DNA of 42,040 nt from an uncultured Planctomycetota bacterium. Lineage in GTDB: Bacteria > Planctomycetota > Phycisphaerae > SM23-33. The notes below the pieces were generated by a model that saw only the letters and a list, made by a program, of their open reading frames with translations, did no database searches and was not told the DNA's origin. Where the stretch lies: NCBI GenBank assembly GCA_903892515.1, contig CAITIS010000136.1, positions 1-42,040 on the forward strand, in the 5' to 3' direction. Of the stretch, positions 17,100-25,604 are shown in pieces (position 1 is the stretch's first letter; every line of letters starts with the position of its first letter). The position numbers were made by a program, and so were the translations under genes.

Positions 17100-17234
17100 A
17101 TGCATTATCCGCACAAAATATCCAAGCGTCGCCGGGCTCGCCGCATCGGCTTCTTGAAGCGCATGAGCACTAAGATGGGACGCAAGATGATCAATCGCAA
17201 GCGTCGCGTTGGCCGCGCCGTACAGGTCGTCTAG
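17100..17234 (+). CDS. rpmH: 50S ribosomal protein bL34
   Basis: A 44-residue, very basic protein starting MHYPHKISKRRRARRIG and containing the core FLKRMSTKMGRKMINRKRR, which aligns with the bL34 pattern (GFRARMATKNGRKVLARRR). It sits on the large ribosomal subunit. SD GAGGTGAG lies just upstream. The N-terminus departs from the usual MKRTYQPS. In most bacteria rpmH adjoins rnpA near dnaA; neither is here. A strong hairpin follows 48 nt after the stop. Confidence 0.88.
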   Translation: MHYPHKISKRRRARRIGFLKRMSTKMGRKMINRKRRVGRAVQVV

Positions 17235-17281
17235 CCGCCAGAGCGCTGGCCGACGAACGCTGACCGTTGCGACAGTATTTC

Positions 17282-17313
17282 AAGCGCCGGTGATGAACCG
17301 GCGCTTCTCTTTG
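17282..17313 (+). terminator. Rho-independent terminator after rpmH
   Basis: Perfect 10-bp stem AAGCGCCGGT / ACCGGCGCTT with loop GATGA, followed by TCTCTTT. It closes the rpmH transcript. Confidence 0.8.
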
Positions 17314-17342
17314 CGCTAAAATCGGCCTTAGACTGATGGGTG

Positions 17343-17382
17343 CCATAGGTTGAGCCGCGCTGTCCTGCGGCTCTACCTATGC
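17343..17382 (-). repeat. 40-nt palindromic repeat, copy 2 (inverted)
   Basis: Reverse complement matches 15475-15514 at 37 of 40 positions. It begins CCATAGGTTGAGCCGC and ends GCGGCTCTACCTATGC, itself an imperfect hairpin. Lies between the rpmH terminator and hemL. Confidence 0.8.
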
Positions 17383-17520
17383 GACTGGGGGCGTGGTCTC
17401 GCTGCCGTCGGGCGGGTGCCGTGGTCTGCGAAGCAACCACGTCAGAACCGAAGAGTCTGCGCCTGATCGCATCAACGACAGCGTGACCATGCCCCGACCG
17501 CCACATATAATGCTCCAACT

Positions 17521-18828
17521 ATGAAGAACTCTCCTGCGTCAGAAGCGGCGTTTGAGCGGGCATCGAAGGTGCTGGTCGGCGGCGTGAATTCGCCCGTGCG
17601 CGCGTACTCGGCCGTCGAGGGCTGCCCGCGCTTCATTGCCTCCGCCCGTGGCTGCAAGCTGACCGACGTGGATGGTCGCGAGTACATCGACTACGTCGGC
17701 GGCTACGGCCCGATGATCGTCGGCCACGCCCATCCGCAGGTCGTCGAGGCCATCCGCCAAGCTGCCGGCTTGGGAACCTGCTACGGCGCCCCCACGCCTG
17801 CTGAGACCGAGCTGGCCGAGATGATTACGCAGCTGGTGCCCTCGATCGAGAAGGTTCGCCTGGTCTCCAGCGGCACCGGGGCGACAATGTCGGCCATTCG
17901 CCTGGCCCGCGGGGCCACAGGGCGAAACAAGATCATCAAGTGCCGCGGTTGCTATCACGGCCACTCCGACGCCCTGCTGGTGGCCGCCGGCAGCGGCGCG
18001 ACCACGCTGGGCGTGCCCTCCTCCCCCGGCGTGCCGCCCGGCGCCACGGCCGACACGCTCCTGGTGCCCTACAACGACCTGGCCGCGGTCGAGCAGGCCT
18101 TCGCCGAATTCGGCCAGGACATCGCCGCCATGCTGGTCGAACCGGTGGCCGGCAACATGGGTGTGGTGATTCCGGCCAAGGGCTACCTGCAAGGGCTGCG
18201 GAAACTCTGCACCCAGCACGGGGCACTGCTGATCTGCGATGAAGTCATGACGGGCTTTCGAGTTTCGCCGGGCGGGGCGCAGCAACTCTACGGCCTGCAG
18301 CCGGACCTGACGACGCTGGGCAAGGTCATCGGCGGCGGGCTGCCGGTCGGGGCATTCGGCGGACCGGCGAAAATCATGGATCACCTCGCCCCGCTGGGGC
18401 CGGTGTATCAGGCCGGCACGCTGTCGGGCAATCCCCTGGCGATGGCGGCCGGGCTGGCCAGCATGCGCCTGGTGCGTCAGAAGTGCTTCTACGACGACCT
18501 GGAAGCCAAGTCGGCCCAGCTTGAGGCCCTCCTGCGCCGAGCGGTGGAGAAAGTCGGCTTGACGGGGAGAGTCTGCTTTAACCGCGTCGGCAGCATGATG
18601 ACGCTGTTCTTTACGCCCGGCCCGGTGACCGACTACGCCACCGCCACAGAGGCCAATACCAAGGCCTTCGCGGCGTTCTTCTGGGGCATGATCGACCGCG
18701 GCGTGAACTTGCCACCCAGCCAGTACGAGGCGTGGTTTGTCTCAGCCGCCCATGGTCGGGAGGATCTCGAAGCGACGGCCGAGGCCGCCGAATCCGCCCT
18801 GCTCTCTGCCAAGGGGCTCATGGGCTGA
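17521..18828 (+). CDS. hemL: Glutamate-1-semialdehyde 2,1-aminomutase
   Basis: PLP enzyme converting glutamate-1-semialdehyde to 5-aminolevulinate in the C5 route to haem. 435 residues. Diagnostic segments are GGVNSPVRAY at the N-terminus, YVGGYGPMIVGHAHP, the GTGATMSAIRLARG cofactor region, GCYHGHSDALLV, EPVAGNMGV, CDEVMTGFRV and the PLP lysine in TTLGKVIGGGLPVGAFGG. Usual length. The expected SSGTEA is SSGTGA, a small change at the cofactor loop. It stands alone with repeats on both sides. Confidence 0.95.
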   Translation: MKNSPASEAAFERASKVLVGGVNSPVRAYSAVEGCPRFIASARGCKLTDVDGREYIDYVGGYGPMIVGHAHPQVVEAIRQAAGLGTCYGAPTPAETELAEMITQLVPSIEKVRLVSSGTGATMSAIRLARGATGRNKIIKCRGCYHGHSDALLVAAGSGATTLGVPSSPGVPPGATADTLLVPYNDLAAVEQAFAEFGQDIAAMLVEPVAGNMGVVIPAKGYLQGLRKLCTQHGALLICDEVMTGFRVSPGGAQQLYGLQPDLTTLGKVIGGGLPVGAFGGPAKIMDHLAPLGPVYQAGTLSGNPLAMAAGLASMRLVRQKCFYDDLEAKSAQLEALLRRAVEKVGLTGRVCFNRVGSMMTLFFTPGPVTDYATATEANTKAFAAFFWGMIDRGVNLPPSQYEAWFVSAAHGREDLEATAEAAESALLSAKGLMG

Positions 18829-18930
18829 CGGGGCCAGCGCCGATACTAATTGCGGGTGTATGCACACGTGACATGGTCCCTTGGGCTATGGGTGTTTGAC
18901 ATGTGGCATGGCCGTCTCGCCCATGTGTGT

Positions 18931-18949
18931 CATGGGCGTCTCGCCCATG
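18931..18949 (+). repeat. Perfect palindromic repeat
   Basis: CATGGGCGTCTCGCCCATG; the same 19 bases recur at 27749-27767, with a one-base variant at 16817-16835. Degenerate copies surround it from 18905 to 19015 (GGCCGTCTCGCCCATG, ACGGGCGAGACGCCCGT), making the hemL-membrane protein gap a cluster of this family. Confidence 0.85.
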
Positions 18950-19039
18950 AAGGGTCGCAGACTCACGGCCGGGACGGCCGTGGCACGCACGGGCGAGACG
19001 CCCGTGTCACGTTGAAACGACCACAAAGAAAGGATTCTA

Positions 19040-19807
19040 ATGGAACCGATTCGCAGCCAGGAAGGCATGGGACAATTCTCCGAAGCATTCGCTATCGTCA
19101 AGCGAGCCAAGAACGTGTTCTGGTGGGTCTTGCTGCTGTGCCTGCTGGTGCAGTTGGCCGGGTTCGTTATGGTGCGGTTCACCAACTACGTTTCGCCCCG
19201 CCTCGGGCAGTCGGCGCAGACGCCGGCCACGCACGTGCAGGTCAAGGCCGACAACGTCGTCCTGGCCGCTGAATCGTCCACGCAGCCCGCCACCACCGCC
19301 CCGGCCATTAAGTGCGAGACGCTCGCAACGCAGCAGCCCAGCGTACAAGAGCGCCCTTGGTACCACGTGTTTTGCTGGCTCATGCCGACGTCGATGTTCC
19401 TGGGCGTTATCGTGGGCTTGCTGTTGATCCTTACGCTGATGTGGACGGTGAAGCTGGCGCTGCTGGCGCGGGCCTCGGGCATGGAAGGCTACATGAGCGG
19501 CTTCTTCTGGTCGCTGATCTTCTGGGTGCTGGTGATCCCGTGGCAGCACGTGATGCGCGGCCAGATATTTGTCGGGGCCACATTCAGCCTGCAAGACCTG
19601 CTCAACGGCACAACCGACCTGCTCGCCGGCGACGGCGGGCGCTGGGCCGACCTCTTCTACTACGCCCGCTTTGCCGCCTATCCTGCCATCGCGGTCATCG
19701 TGCTGCTGATCGTGCAGTCCAAGTTCGCCGCCGGGTACAAGCGAATGACGTATTCCGCCGAGACGGACATCACCACGCCCCAGACGCCGACAGCGCCAAA
19801 GCTGTAA
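19040..19807 (+). CDS. Membrane protein of unknown function
   Basis: 255 residues, not recognised. Four hydrophobic segments are visible: about 32-52 (WWVLLLCLLVQLAGFVMV), 115-148 (one or two segments around MFLGVIVGLLLILTLMW), 158-174 (FFWSLIFWVLVI) and 212-232 (AYPAIAVIVLLIVQS). A polar loop of about 60 residues separates the first and second, presumably periplasmic. AAAGGA lies 6-7 nt upstream of ATG 19040. A bidirectional terminator follows. Small multi-spanning proteins of this look are frequent in planctomycetes, but no function can be given. Confidence 0.75.
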   Translation: MEPIRSQEGMGQFSEAFAIVKRAKNVFWWVLLLCLLVQLAGFVMVRFTNYVSPRLGQSAQTPATHVQVKADNVVLAAESSTQPATTAPAIKCETLATQQPSVQERPWYHVFCWLMPTSMFLGVIVGLLLILTLMWTVKLALLARASGMEGYMSGFFWSLIFWVLVIPWQHVMRGQIFVGATFSLQDLLNGTTDLLAGDGGRWADLFYYARFAAYPAIAVIVLLIVQSKFAAGYKRMTYSAETDITTPQTPTAPKL

Positions 19808-19849
19808 GGCCCGAGAGCGGCACGCGATTGTCTGGCGATCGAATTGAAT

Positions 19850-19886
19850 AAGGAAGGCGGGTCAGGAGACCCGCCTTCCTTGTTTT
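19850..19886. terminator. Bidirectional rho-independent terminator
   Basis: Perfect 13-bp stem AAGGAAGGCGGGT / ACCCGCCTTCCTT with loop CAGGAG, followed by GTTTT on the + strand and preceded by an A-rich run (AATA) read as T-rich on the - strand. It lies between two convergent genes and can serve both. Confidence 0.88.
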
Positions 19887-19912
19887 GAAACTGCATCCCT
19901 GCTGAATCCGCC

Positions 19913-20587
19913 TCAGTCGGCGTTGGCGCCGTCGGCGGGCTTGGAGGTCGCACCGGCCTTGAGGGCGTCCTTCTGCTTGGGCGTCAGCACGTCGGATCTG
20001 ACCCAGGCTGAAACCTTTTCAAAGGCTTGATCGCGTCCAGCCTTGTTTGACACATCGACGCTCTGCGTCTTGGCAGGGAACTCGGCCTTGATCTTGGCCT
20101 GCTGCTCGGACGTCAGGTCGGCAGCGGAAAACTCCTTCCAAATCCGCATCAGCACAAAGTGCCGGTCGTAGCCGGCCTTCTGCTCGGGCGTCATTATCGC
20201 GAAGATCTGCGGCTCGTACTTCTCGCGGATCTGCACCTCCTGCTGGCGCAGCACGGCCTGCTCGGCGCGAATCTTGGCCACCTCATCCTTGTCGCTCTTG
20301 GCGCGGGCGTCCTTGAGCTTCTGCACGTTGGCGTCGACCTTCTCGCGAATCGGTTCGATCTCGCTGCGCCGCGCCTCCAGCAGGCTGCCGATCTTGTCTT
20401 TCTGATCGTCGGAGAGCTTGAGTTCCTCCGCCAACTGCACCCAGAAGCCTTCAAACGCCTTGTGCGTCCGGGCGGGCTTACTGGCGGGTTTGCTGGCGGG
20501 CTCGGAGGTGGCGGTTTTGGCCGTAAGAACGGCCGGGGCCAGGGACAAGGTTGCGGCGACAATAGCCAGACTGATCACTCGCTTCAT
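19913..20587 (-). CDS. Secreted LTXXQ/Spy-like helical protein
   Basis: 224 residues from ATG 20587, preceded by TAAGGAGAAG. A signal peptide (1-22, ending VLTAKT) leads into a short Ser/Lys/Pro spacer and a helical, charged protein with two LTXXQ-like motifs (LSDDQKDKI, LTSEQQAKI) plus MTPEQKAGYD and LTPKQKDAL. The family includes the periplasmic stress chaperones Spy and CpxP; planctomycetes carry many LTXXQ-type proteins of unknown role. Probably periplasmic. A two-component partner such as CpxRA is not adjacent. Confidence 0.72.
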   Translation of the reverse strand: MKRVISLAIVAATLSLAPAVLTAKTATSEPASKPASKPARTHKAFEGFWVQLAEELKLSDDQKDKIGSLLEARRSEIEPIREKVDANVQKLKDARAKSDKDEVAKIRAEQAVLRQQEVQIREKYEPQIFAIMTPEQKAGYDRHFVLMRIWKEFSAADLTSEQQAKIKAEFPAKTQSVDVSNKAGRDQAFEKVSAWVRSDVLTPKQKDALKAGATSKPADGANAD

Positions 20588-21113
20588 CGACTTCTCCTTA
20601 GGGGCCCTGTGGATATGCCGATGCGCCGCCCCAACACATCGGTCGATCATGTTCAAACGAGATTATGCCCGGCAAGCACGCTATGGGCAAGAGGCGGCCA
20701 ATGTGAATCGCACAACCGTGGCCCAGCCGCCCTCGGCTGTGAGCTACGCTAGAAGGCGCCGACTGGGCCGCAAAACCCACAGCCGAGGGCGGCTGTGCCA
20801 CGACGCAAATCGGTTATGAAACAGGCTCTAGCGCCGTGCGTCATAATTGCTGACCGTTATGTTGTCGATGATAAGCGGGGCAAGTACCCGGGCTTTGAGC
20901 CCCGGTTACGGGGCTTTTTCCTATTAGGCCGCCGCTTGAGCGGCGGTGAACAACCGGTGATTGCATCTAAGCCCGTTCACGGGCTTCCCCGACTGCAACG
21001 AAGCCCGTAAACGGGCTCAGCAGTCTGCAAACCGCATTTCGCACCCCCGCTAAAAGCGGGGGCCTATCGCTTCGCAACGGCACGATAATGTTCAATCTAA
21101 TTGACGCACTGCA
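20588..21113. other. Repeat-filled gap
   Basis: 526 bases without a credible gene. It contains a long interrupted inverted repeat (CAGCCGCCCTCGGCTGTG near 20724 against CACAGCCGAGGGCGGCTGTG near 20779), a hairpin AGCCCCG-GTTA-CGGGGCT followed by TTTTT (about 20898-20921), GCCGCCGCTTGAGCGGCGG (about 20929), and facing AAGCCCGTtcACGGGCTT-type hairpins at about 20969 and 21000. These look like several families of dispersed palindromes packed together. Confidence 0.7.
21044..21062 (-). terminator. Possible terminator hairpin downstream of the FmdB gene
   Basis: Stem CCCCCGC / GCGGGGG with a 5-nt loop, about 50 nt past the stop of the minus-strand fmdB-like gene. No T tract follows on the minus strand, so it may be just another repeat. 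Confidence 0.35.
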
Positions 21114-21482
21114 CTAGCGGCCCTTCTTCTTGCCGGGCGTCGGCGTCGGGGCCTGGGCGGGCGTGGCCGCAGCCTTGGCGGGCTCAGAGGATGATGAATT
21201 TGACGAGGCGCTCGAGCCGGCCGGTGCATCGTTCTTGGCCGAAGAGTCGCTCTTGGCGGACGCGGGCTTTTCCGAATCGGCGGACTTCTTATACCCGTCG
21301 CTGCGGTAGTCCGTGGTGTAGAAACCGCTGCCGCGGAAGATGATCCCGGCGCCGCAGCCAATCAGCCGCTTGGCCTTAGCCTTCTTGCATTTGGGGCACT
21401 TGGAAATGTGCTTGGCGCTCATCGACTGAAACAACTCAAAGGTGTGTCCGCATCCCTCGCACACATAATCGTATGTCGGCAT
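21114..21482 (-). CDS. FmdB family zinc-ribbon protein
   Basis: 122 residues. The N-terminal MPTYDYVCEGCGHTFELF with a second CPKC pair forms the zinc ribbon typical of FmdB/CxxC_CxxC_SSSS proteins; the rest is a low-complexity Ser/Ala/Lys/Pro tail. Named after a putative regulator in methylotrophs, but the general function is unknown. It follows grpE by about 150 nt on the same strand, as often seen near chaperone genes, and could be the last gene of that cluster. Confidence 0.85.
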   Translation of the reverse strand: MPTYDYVCEGCGHTFELFQSMSAKHISKCPKCKKAKAKRLIGCGAGIIFRGSGFYTTDYRSDGYKKSADSEKPASAKSDSSAKNDAPAGSSASSNSSSSEPAKAAATPAQAPTPTPGKKKGR

Positions 21483-21636
21483 GGTACTTATTCTTCCTCA
21501 ACAAAACGTGCACTGACATGGTCATCCGCGGCAGTCTCTGCGGCGGCCATGTGCGTCTGAGCATGGTCATCCTGAACGACGGACTGACCATGCCACCTGA
21601 CGCTCTGCACCCGACGCATGGCCAGGCCCACGTCGC

Positions 21637-22197
21637 CTACCCCTCCTGGGTTTCGGGAGGCATGGCCACTGACACCTTCGCCGGCCGGAGCACCCGCCCC
21701 TTGAGCATGTACCCACGCTGCAATTCGCGCGTCACGGTCGGCGTGGTCACGTCCGGACAGGCCTCCTGCATCAGCGCCTGGTGTAAATTCGGGTCAAACA
21801 CCTCGCCCTCGGTGGGAATCAGAGTCAGTCCGTGCCGGCTCAGCATCTCCACTGCCTTGCTCCGCACCAGCAGCAGTCCGGCCATGAGGGGATCGGTCTC
21901 CTCGTGGGCGCCCTTGCCGTGCTCGATGGCCAGATCCAAGTCGTCCAGCACGCCCAGCATGTCCTTTATGAGCCCGGCGGTGGCGTACTCACGCGACTCC
22001 TGAACATCGCGTTGAATCCGCCGCTGATAGTTCTGGTAGTCGGCGGACACATGCTGCAGCCGCGAGAGCAGCTCGTCGCGTTCGGCCTTGATGGCGGCGC
22101 ACTCCGGCGGCTCGGCGGCGGGTGTTTCCGCGTCGCGATTCACTCGCACTGGCACTTCCTCTTCCCCGTCAGGACGCTTGTTGGCTTTTGAGTTCAT
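21637..22197 (-). CDS. grpE: Nucleotide exchange factor GrpE
   Basis: 186 residues. DnaK cochaperone that speeds ADP release. An acidic N-terminus precedes the long dimerisation helix (RDELLSRLQHVSADYQNYQRR), then the conserved LIKDMLGVLDDLDLAIEHG and the C-terminal beta domain (LIPTEGEVFDPNLHQAL, GYMLKGRVLRPAKVSV). It is 12 nt downstream of dnaJ. No dnaK is in the window. Confidence 0.95.
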   Translation of the reverse strand: MNSKANKRPDGEEEVPVRVNRDAETPAAEPPECAAIKAERDELLSRLQHVSADYQNYQRRIQRDVQESREYATAGLIKDMLGVLDDLDLAIEHGKGAHEETDPLMAGLLLVRSKAVEMLSRHGLTLIPTEGEVFDPNLHQALMQEACPDVTTPTVTRELQRGYMLKGRVLRPAKVSVAMPPETQEG

Positions 22198-22209
22198 ATC
22201 GTCATCCCG

Positions 22210-23322
22210 CTACATCAGGAAGAGGCTGAAGTAGTCCTTCAGCCGCTCCATGAAGGACTTTTTGTTGGGCAGCAACTCATCTTCCCCCTCCGACAGCTGT
22301 CGCAGGAGTTCCTGCTGCTTCTTGGTCAACTTGCGCGGCACCTCGATGAGCACCTGCACGAGCTGATCGCCTTTTCGCCCGCTGCGCATCTCCGGCAGGC
22401 CCTTGCCCTTCATGCGGACCAGGTCGCCATGCTGCGTGCCGCTGGGCACGTCCACGTGCTCTTTGCCCTTGAGCGTCGGCACTTCGATCTTGGCCCCCAA
22501 GGCCGCCTGCGGAAAGCTGATGGGCACCTGGCAGAGCAGGTCGTTGTCGTGACGCTGCAAGAACGGGTGCGTCTGAACGCGGATGTAGCAGCGCAGGTCG
22601 CCGCGCGAGGTGCTGTCCTCGGCCGGCTCGCCTTCGCCGCGCACCTGCACGACCTGACCTTCATGCACGCCGGCGGGCACGCGCACGCTCAGGACGCGCT
22701 TTTTCTTCATTCGCCCCGTGCCCTGGCAATGCGGGCAGGGATCGCTGACAACCTGCCCCCGGCCATGGCAGCGCGGGCACGTCCGGACCATGCGAAAGAA
22801 ACCGCCGCCGGACGTCTCCACCTGGCCGTAGCCGCGACAGGTCGGGCAGCGGTCGGGCTTCGAGCCCGGCTTGGCCCCGCTGCCGGAACACTCCTCGCAG
22901 AAGTCGCGACGGTTGAATTCCAGCGTCTTGTCGGCCCCCGTGGCCACCTCGGCCAGGCTCAGCTCGATCTCGGTTTCCAGGTCGTAGCCGCGCGCGGGCC
23001 CATGCCCGCCGCCGGAGCCGCCGAAGATGTCCTGAAACATGCTGAAGATGTCGCCGAAGCCCATCGACGAGAAATCATGCACGCCCTGCCCGCGCAGGCC
23101 CTGGTGGCCATAGCGGTCATAGACCTGGCGCTTTTCGGGCTCAGAGAGAACCTCGTAGGCTTCGGAGATCTCGCGAAACTTGACCTCGGCCTCGGCCTTG
23201 TCGCCCTGAAAGTTGTCAGGGTGATACTTTAAGGCCAGCTTGCGGTAGGCGCGACGGATGTCGTCCTTGCCGCACGCCTTCTCCACATTCAACACTTCGT
23301 AGTAGTCGCGTTTTTCCGCCAT
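22210..23322 (-). CDS. dnaJ: Chaperone protein DnaJ
   Basis: 370 residues, Hsp40 class A. J domain (about 5-70) with HPD in KYHPDNFQGDK; a Gly/Phe linker (SMGFGDIFSMFQDIFGG); four zinc-binding CxxCxGxG repeats (about 143-205: CEECSGSG, CPTCRGYG, CPRCHGRG, CPHCQGTG); and the C-terminal substrate-binding region with the FLQRHDNDLLC motif. It stimulates DnaK ATP hydrolysis. It lies between groEL1 and grpE in one direction. Confidence 0.97.
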   Translation of the reverse strand: MAEKRDYYEVLNVEKACGKDDIRRAYRKLALKYHPDNFQGDKAEAEVKFREISEAYEVLSEPEKRQVYDRYGHQGLRGQGVHDFSSMGFGDIFSMFQDIFGGSGGGHGPARGYDLETEIELSLAEVATGADKTLEFNRRDFCEECSGSGAKPGSKPDRCPTCRGYGQVETSGGGFFRMVRTCPRCHGRGQVVSDPCPHCQGTGRMKKKRVLSVRVPAGVHEGQVVQVRGEGEPAEDSTSRGDLRCYIRVQTHPFLQRHDNDLLCQVPISFPQAALGAKIEVPTLKGKEHVDVPSGTQHGDLVRMKGKGLPEMRSGRKGDQLVQVLIEVPRKLTKKQQELLRQLSEGEDELLPNKKSFMERLKDYFSLFLM

Positions 23323-23334
23323 GACAATATATAG

Positions 23335-23374
23335 ATCAGGGGCGCTAACGGACGATTCCGCCGGCGCCCCTGAT
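23335..23374 (-). promoter_or_regulatory. Hairpin between groEL1 and dnaJ
   Basis: Perfect 11-bp inverted repeat ATCAGGGGCGC / GCGCCCCTGAT with an 18-nt spacer, just after the groEL1 stop and before the dnaJ start. There is no T tract, so it may stabilise or process the transcript, or partly terminate it. Confidence 0.5.
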
Positions 23375-23396
23375 GACTTCCTACTTAAAACACTGG

Positions 23397-25022
23397 CTAT
23401 TTGATCGCGCCGGCTGAGGCCTTTTCTTCGTCTTCTTTCAGCTCGGTGATCATCACGTTGGTCGTCAGCAGCAGGCCCGCCATGCTGGCGGCATTGGTCA
23501 GAGCCGCCCGCGTCACCTTGGCCGGATCGATAATGCCGGCCTTGAGCATGTCAACATACTCGCCGGTGGAGGCGTCATAACCAATATTCGGCTGCTTCTC
23601 GGCCCGTTCGAGAATCTCTTCCACGATCACGGGGCCGTCCAGGCCGCTGTTCTCGGCAATCTGAATGGTCGGGGCCCGCAGCGCCTTTAAGACGATGTCC
23701 ACGCCGACCTTCTCGTCGCCAGTGGCCTTCTCGCGTGCCTTCTTCACCGCGTCGATGCAGTGCAGCAGGGCCACGCCGCCGCCGGCCACAACGCCTTCTT
23801 CGGCCGCTGCCCGCGTCGCGTGCATGGCGTCGTCGATGAGGTCCTTGCGTTCCTTCATCTCGGTCTCGGTGGCAGCACCGGCCCGGATGATCGCCACGCC
23901 GCCGGTCAGCTTGGCCAGCCGCTCCTGGAGCTTCTCGCGATCGTAATCGCTGGTGGTCTTCTCCATCTGGTTGCGGATGGTCGCGATGCGGGCCTGGATG
24001 TCCGACTTCTTGCCCGCGCCCTCGATGATGGTGGTGGCTTCCTTGTTGATGACAATGCGCCGGGCCTTGCCCAGTTGATCCAGCTCAATGTTCTCGAGCT
24101 TCAGCCCGAGATCTTCGCTGATGAGCTGGCCGCCGGTCAGCACCGCGATGTCACCCAGGATGGCCTTGCGGCGGTCGCCGAAGGCCGGCGCCTTGATGGC
24201 ACAGACGTTCAGGATGCCGCGCAGCTTGTTGATCACCAGGGCCGCCAGGGCCTCGCCCTCGACGTCCTCGGCGATGATCAGCAGGGGCTTGCCGCCCTGT
24301 GCCACCTTCTCCAGCAGCGGCAGCAGGTCGCGGATGGAGGAGATTTTCTTCTCGTAGATCAGGATCATGGCGTCTTCCAGCACCGCTTCGAGGGTGGTGG
24401 GATTGGTCATGAAGTAGGCCGAGATGAAGCCCTTGTCGAACTGCATGCCTTCGACGAACTCGACCTCGGTCTGGAGGCTCTTGCCTTCCTCGACCGTGAT
24501 GACGCCGTCCTTGCCGACCTTCTCGATGGCCTGGGCGATCATCTCGCCGATGTTGCGATCCCAGTTGGCCGACACGGTGGCGACCTTGCGCAGGTCGTCG
24601 GCGCCGCCGACCTTCTTGGCCTGGCCGGCAATGGCCTTGACGGCCGCGGCCACGGCCTGGTCGATGCCGCGCTTCAACGCCAACGGATTGGCGCCGGCGG
24701 CCACGTTCTTCAGGCCTTCCTTCATCACCGCTTCGGCCAGCACCACGGCCGTCGTCGTGCCGTCACCGGCGACGTCGCTGGTCTTGTTGGCGACCTGGTT
24801 GATGAGCTTGGCGCCCATGTTCGCGAACGGGTTGGGAAGTTCAACTTCCTTGCTCACCGTCACGCCGTCCTTGGTGACCTTGGGGCCGCCATAGGAGCGC
24901 TGCAGCAGCACGTTTCGGCCCGTCGGGCCCAGCGTGACCTTTACCGCCGCGGCCAGGGCCGACGCGCCTTCCATCATCGCCGCGCGGGCATCGGCATCGT
25001 AAATCAGTTGCTTGGCTGCCAT
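23397..25022 (-). CDS. groL: Chaperonin GroEL, paralogue without a GGM tail
   Basis: 541 residues from ATG 25022, matching the family start [12 protein letters not shown]; the open frame extends upstream through the repeat region and is not credible there. ATP-site motifs are present ([30 protein letters not shown]) along with the equatorial and apical segments of a group I chaperonin. The C-terminus ends EKASAGAIK, lacking the usual Gly-Gly-Met repeats that line the folding chamber; the second GroEL at 25605 has a long one. It follows groES by 152 nt and precedes dnaJ. Confidence 0.95.
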   Translation of the reverse strand: MAAKQLIYDADARAAMMEGASALAAAVKVTLGPTGRNVLLQRSYGGPKVTKDGVTVSKEVELPNPFANMGAKLINQVANKTSDVAGDGTTTAVVLAEAVMKEGLKNVAAGANPLALKRGIDQAVAAAVKAIAGQAKKVGGADDLRKVATVSANWDRNIGEMIAQAIEKVGKDGVITVEEGKSLQTEVEFVEGMQFDKGFISAYFMTNPTTLEAVLEDAMILIYEKKISSIRDLLPLLEKVAQGGKPLLIIAEDVEGEALAALVINKLRGILNVCAIKAPAFGDRRKAILGDIAVLTGGQLISEDLGLKLENIELDQLGKARRIVINKEATTIIEGAGKKSDIQARIATIRNQMEKTTSDYDREKLQERLAKLTGGVAIIRAGAATETEMKERKDLIDDAMHATRAAAEEGVVAGGGVALLHCIDAVKKAREKATGDEKVGVDIVLKALRAPTIQIAENSGLDGPVIVEEILERAEKQPNIGYDASTGEYVDMLKAGIIDPAKVTRAALTNAASMAGLLLTTNVMITELKEDEEKASAGAIK

Positions 25023-25053
25023 GTCTATTTGACTCCTTCGATTTATCGGGCTT

Positions 25054-25135
25054 GTAGGGTGGGCCGAGCGTCGTTTGCAAGTCCCACCATTTGCCCTTGG
25101 TGGGACTCGTCGCTTCGCTCCTCGGCCCACCCTAC
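25054..25135 (-). repeat. Nested inverted repeat between groES and groEL1
   Basis: Outer arms GTAGGGTGGGCCGAG (25054-25068) and CTCGGCCCACCCTAC (25121-25135) are perfect complements; inner arms GTCCCACCA (25081-25089) and TGGTGGGAC (25098-25106) also pair. The first 35 bases are the second copy of the repeat at 15372-15406. The structure would fold in the groES-groEL1 transcript. Confidence 0.85.
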
Positions 25136-25174
25136 ATCTGCGATGCACGGGCATGCCTGCACGCCCTACACGTT

Positions 25175-25462
25175 TTATTCGATTACCGCCAGCACGTCCG
25201 ACTCGCGCAGAATGACATACTGCTCGCCGTCGATCTTGATCTCGGTGCCCGCGTACTTGCCGTAGTAGACGTCGTCGCCCTTCTTGATGGACATCGCACC
25301 GCGCTTGCCGCTGTCCAACAGCTTGCCCGGCCCGGCCGCAACGACCTTGCCGCGCTGGGGCTTTTCCTTGGCCGTATCCGGCAACACGATCCCGCCGGCC
25401 GTCCGCTCTTCTGCTTCGCTCTGCTTGACCAACACACGATCATCCAGTGGTTTCACTGCCAT
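25175..25462 (-). CDS. groS: Co-chaperonin GroES
   Basis: 95 residues. Forms the lid of the GroEL chamber. Typical features: [18 protein letters not shown], the mobile loop [26 protein letters not shown] and the C-terminal [14 protein letters not shown]. Usual length. It sits between the two groEL genes, so either could use it. Confidence 0.97.
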   Translation of the reverse strand: MAVKPLDDRVLVKQSEAEERTAGGIVLPDTAKEKPQRGKVVAAGPGKLLDSGKRGAMSIKKGDDVYYGKYAGTEIKIDGEQYVILRESDVLAVIE

Positions 25463-25604
25463 GTCCGTCGCTCCTTATCTGCAATGCCCTAAATTCCTGA
25501 AGTTCTGTTCGTTCTTTAATCTCGAATCTCGAGGTTCGAACCTCGAATCACAACTCGCCTCGCGGCGCGTCCCAATTCGAAATTCGCCATTCGAAACTCG
25601 CACC

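Noticed and set aside
20898..20921. Terminator-like hairpin with T tract on the + strand
   Set aside because: There is no + strand gene upstream to terminate; it lies in a cluster of dispersed palindromes, so it was kept only as part of the repeat region.
23760..25265. 501-codon + strand frame opposite groEL1
   Set aside because: It is the antisense of a strongly conserved chaperonin and is made of His/Gly/Leu/Asp-rich mirror sequence.
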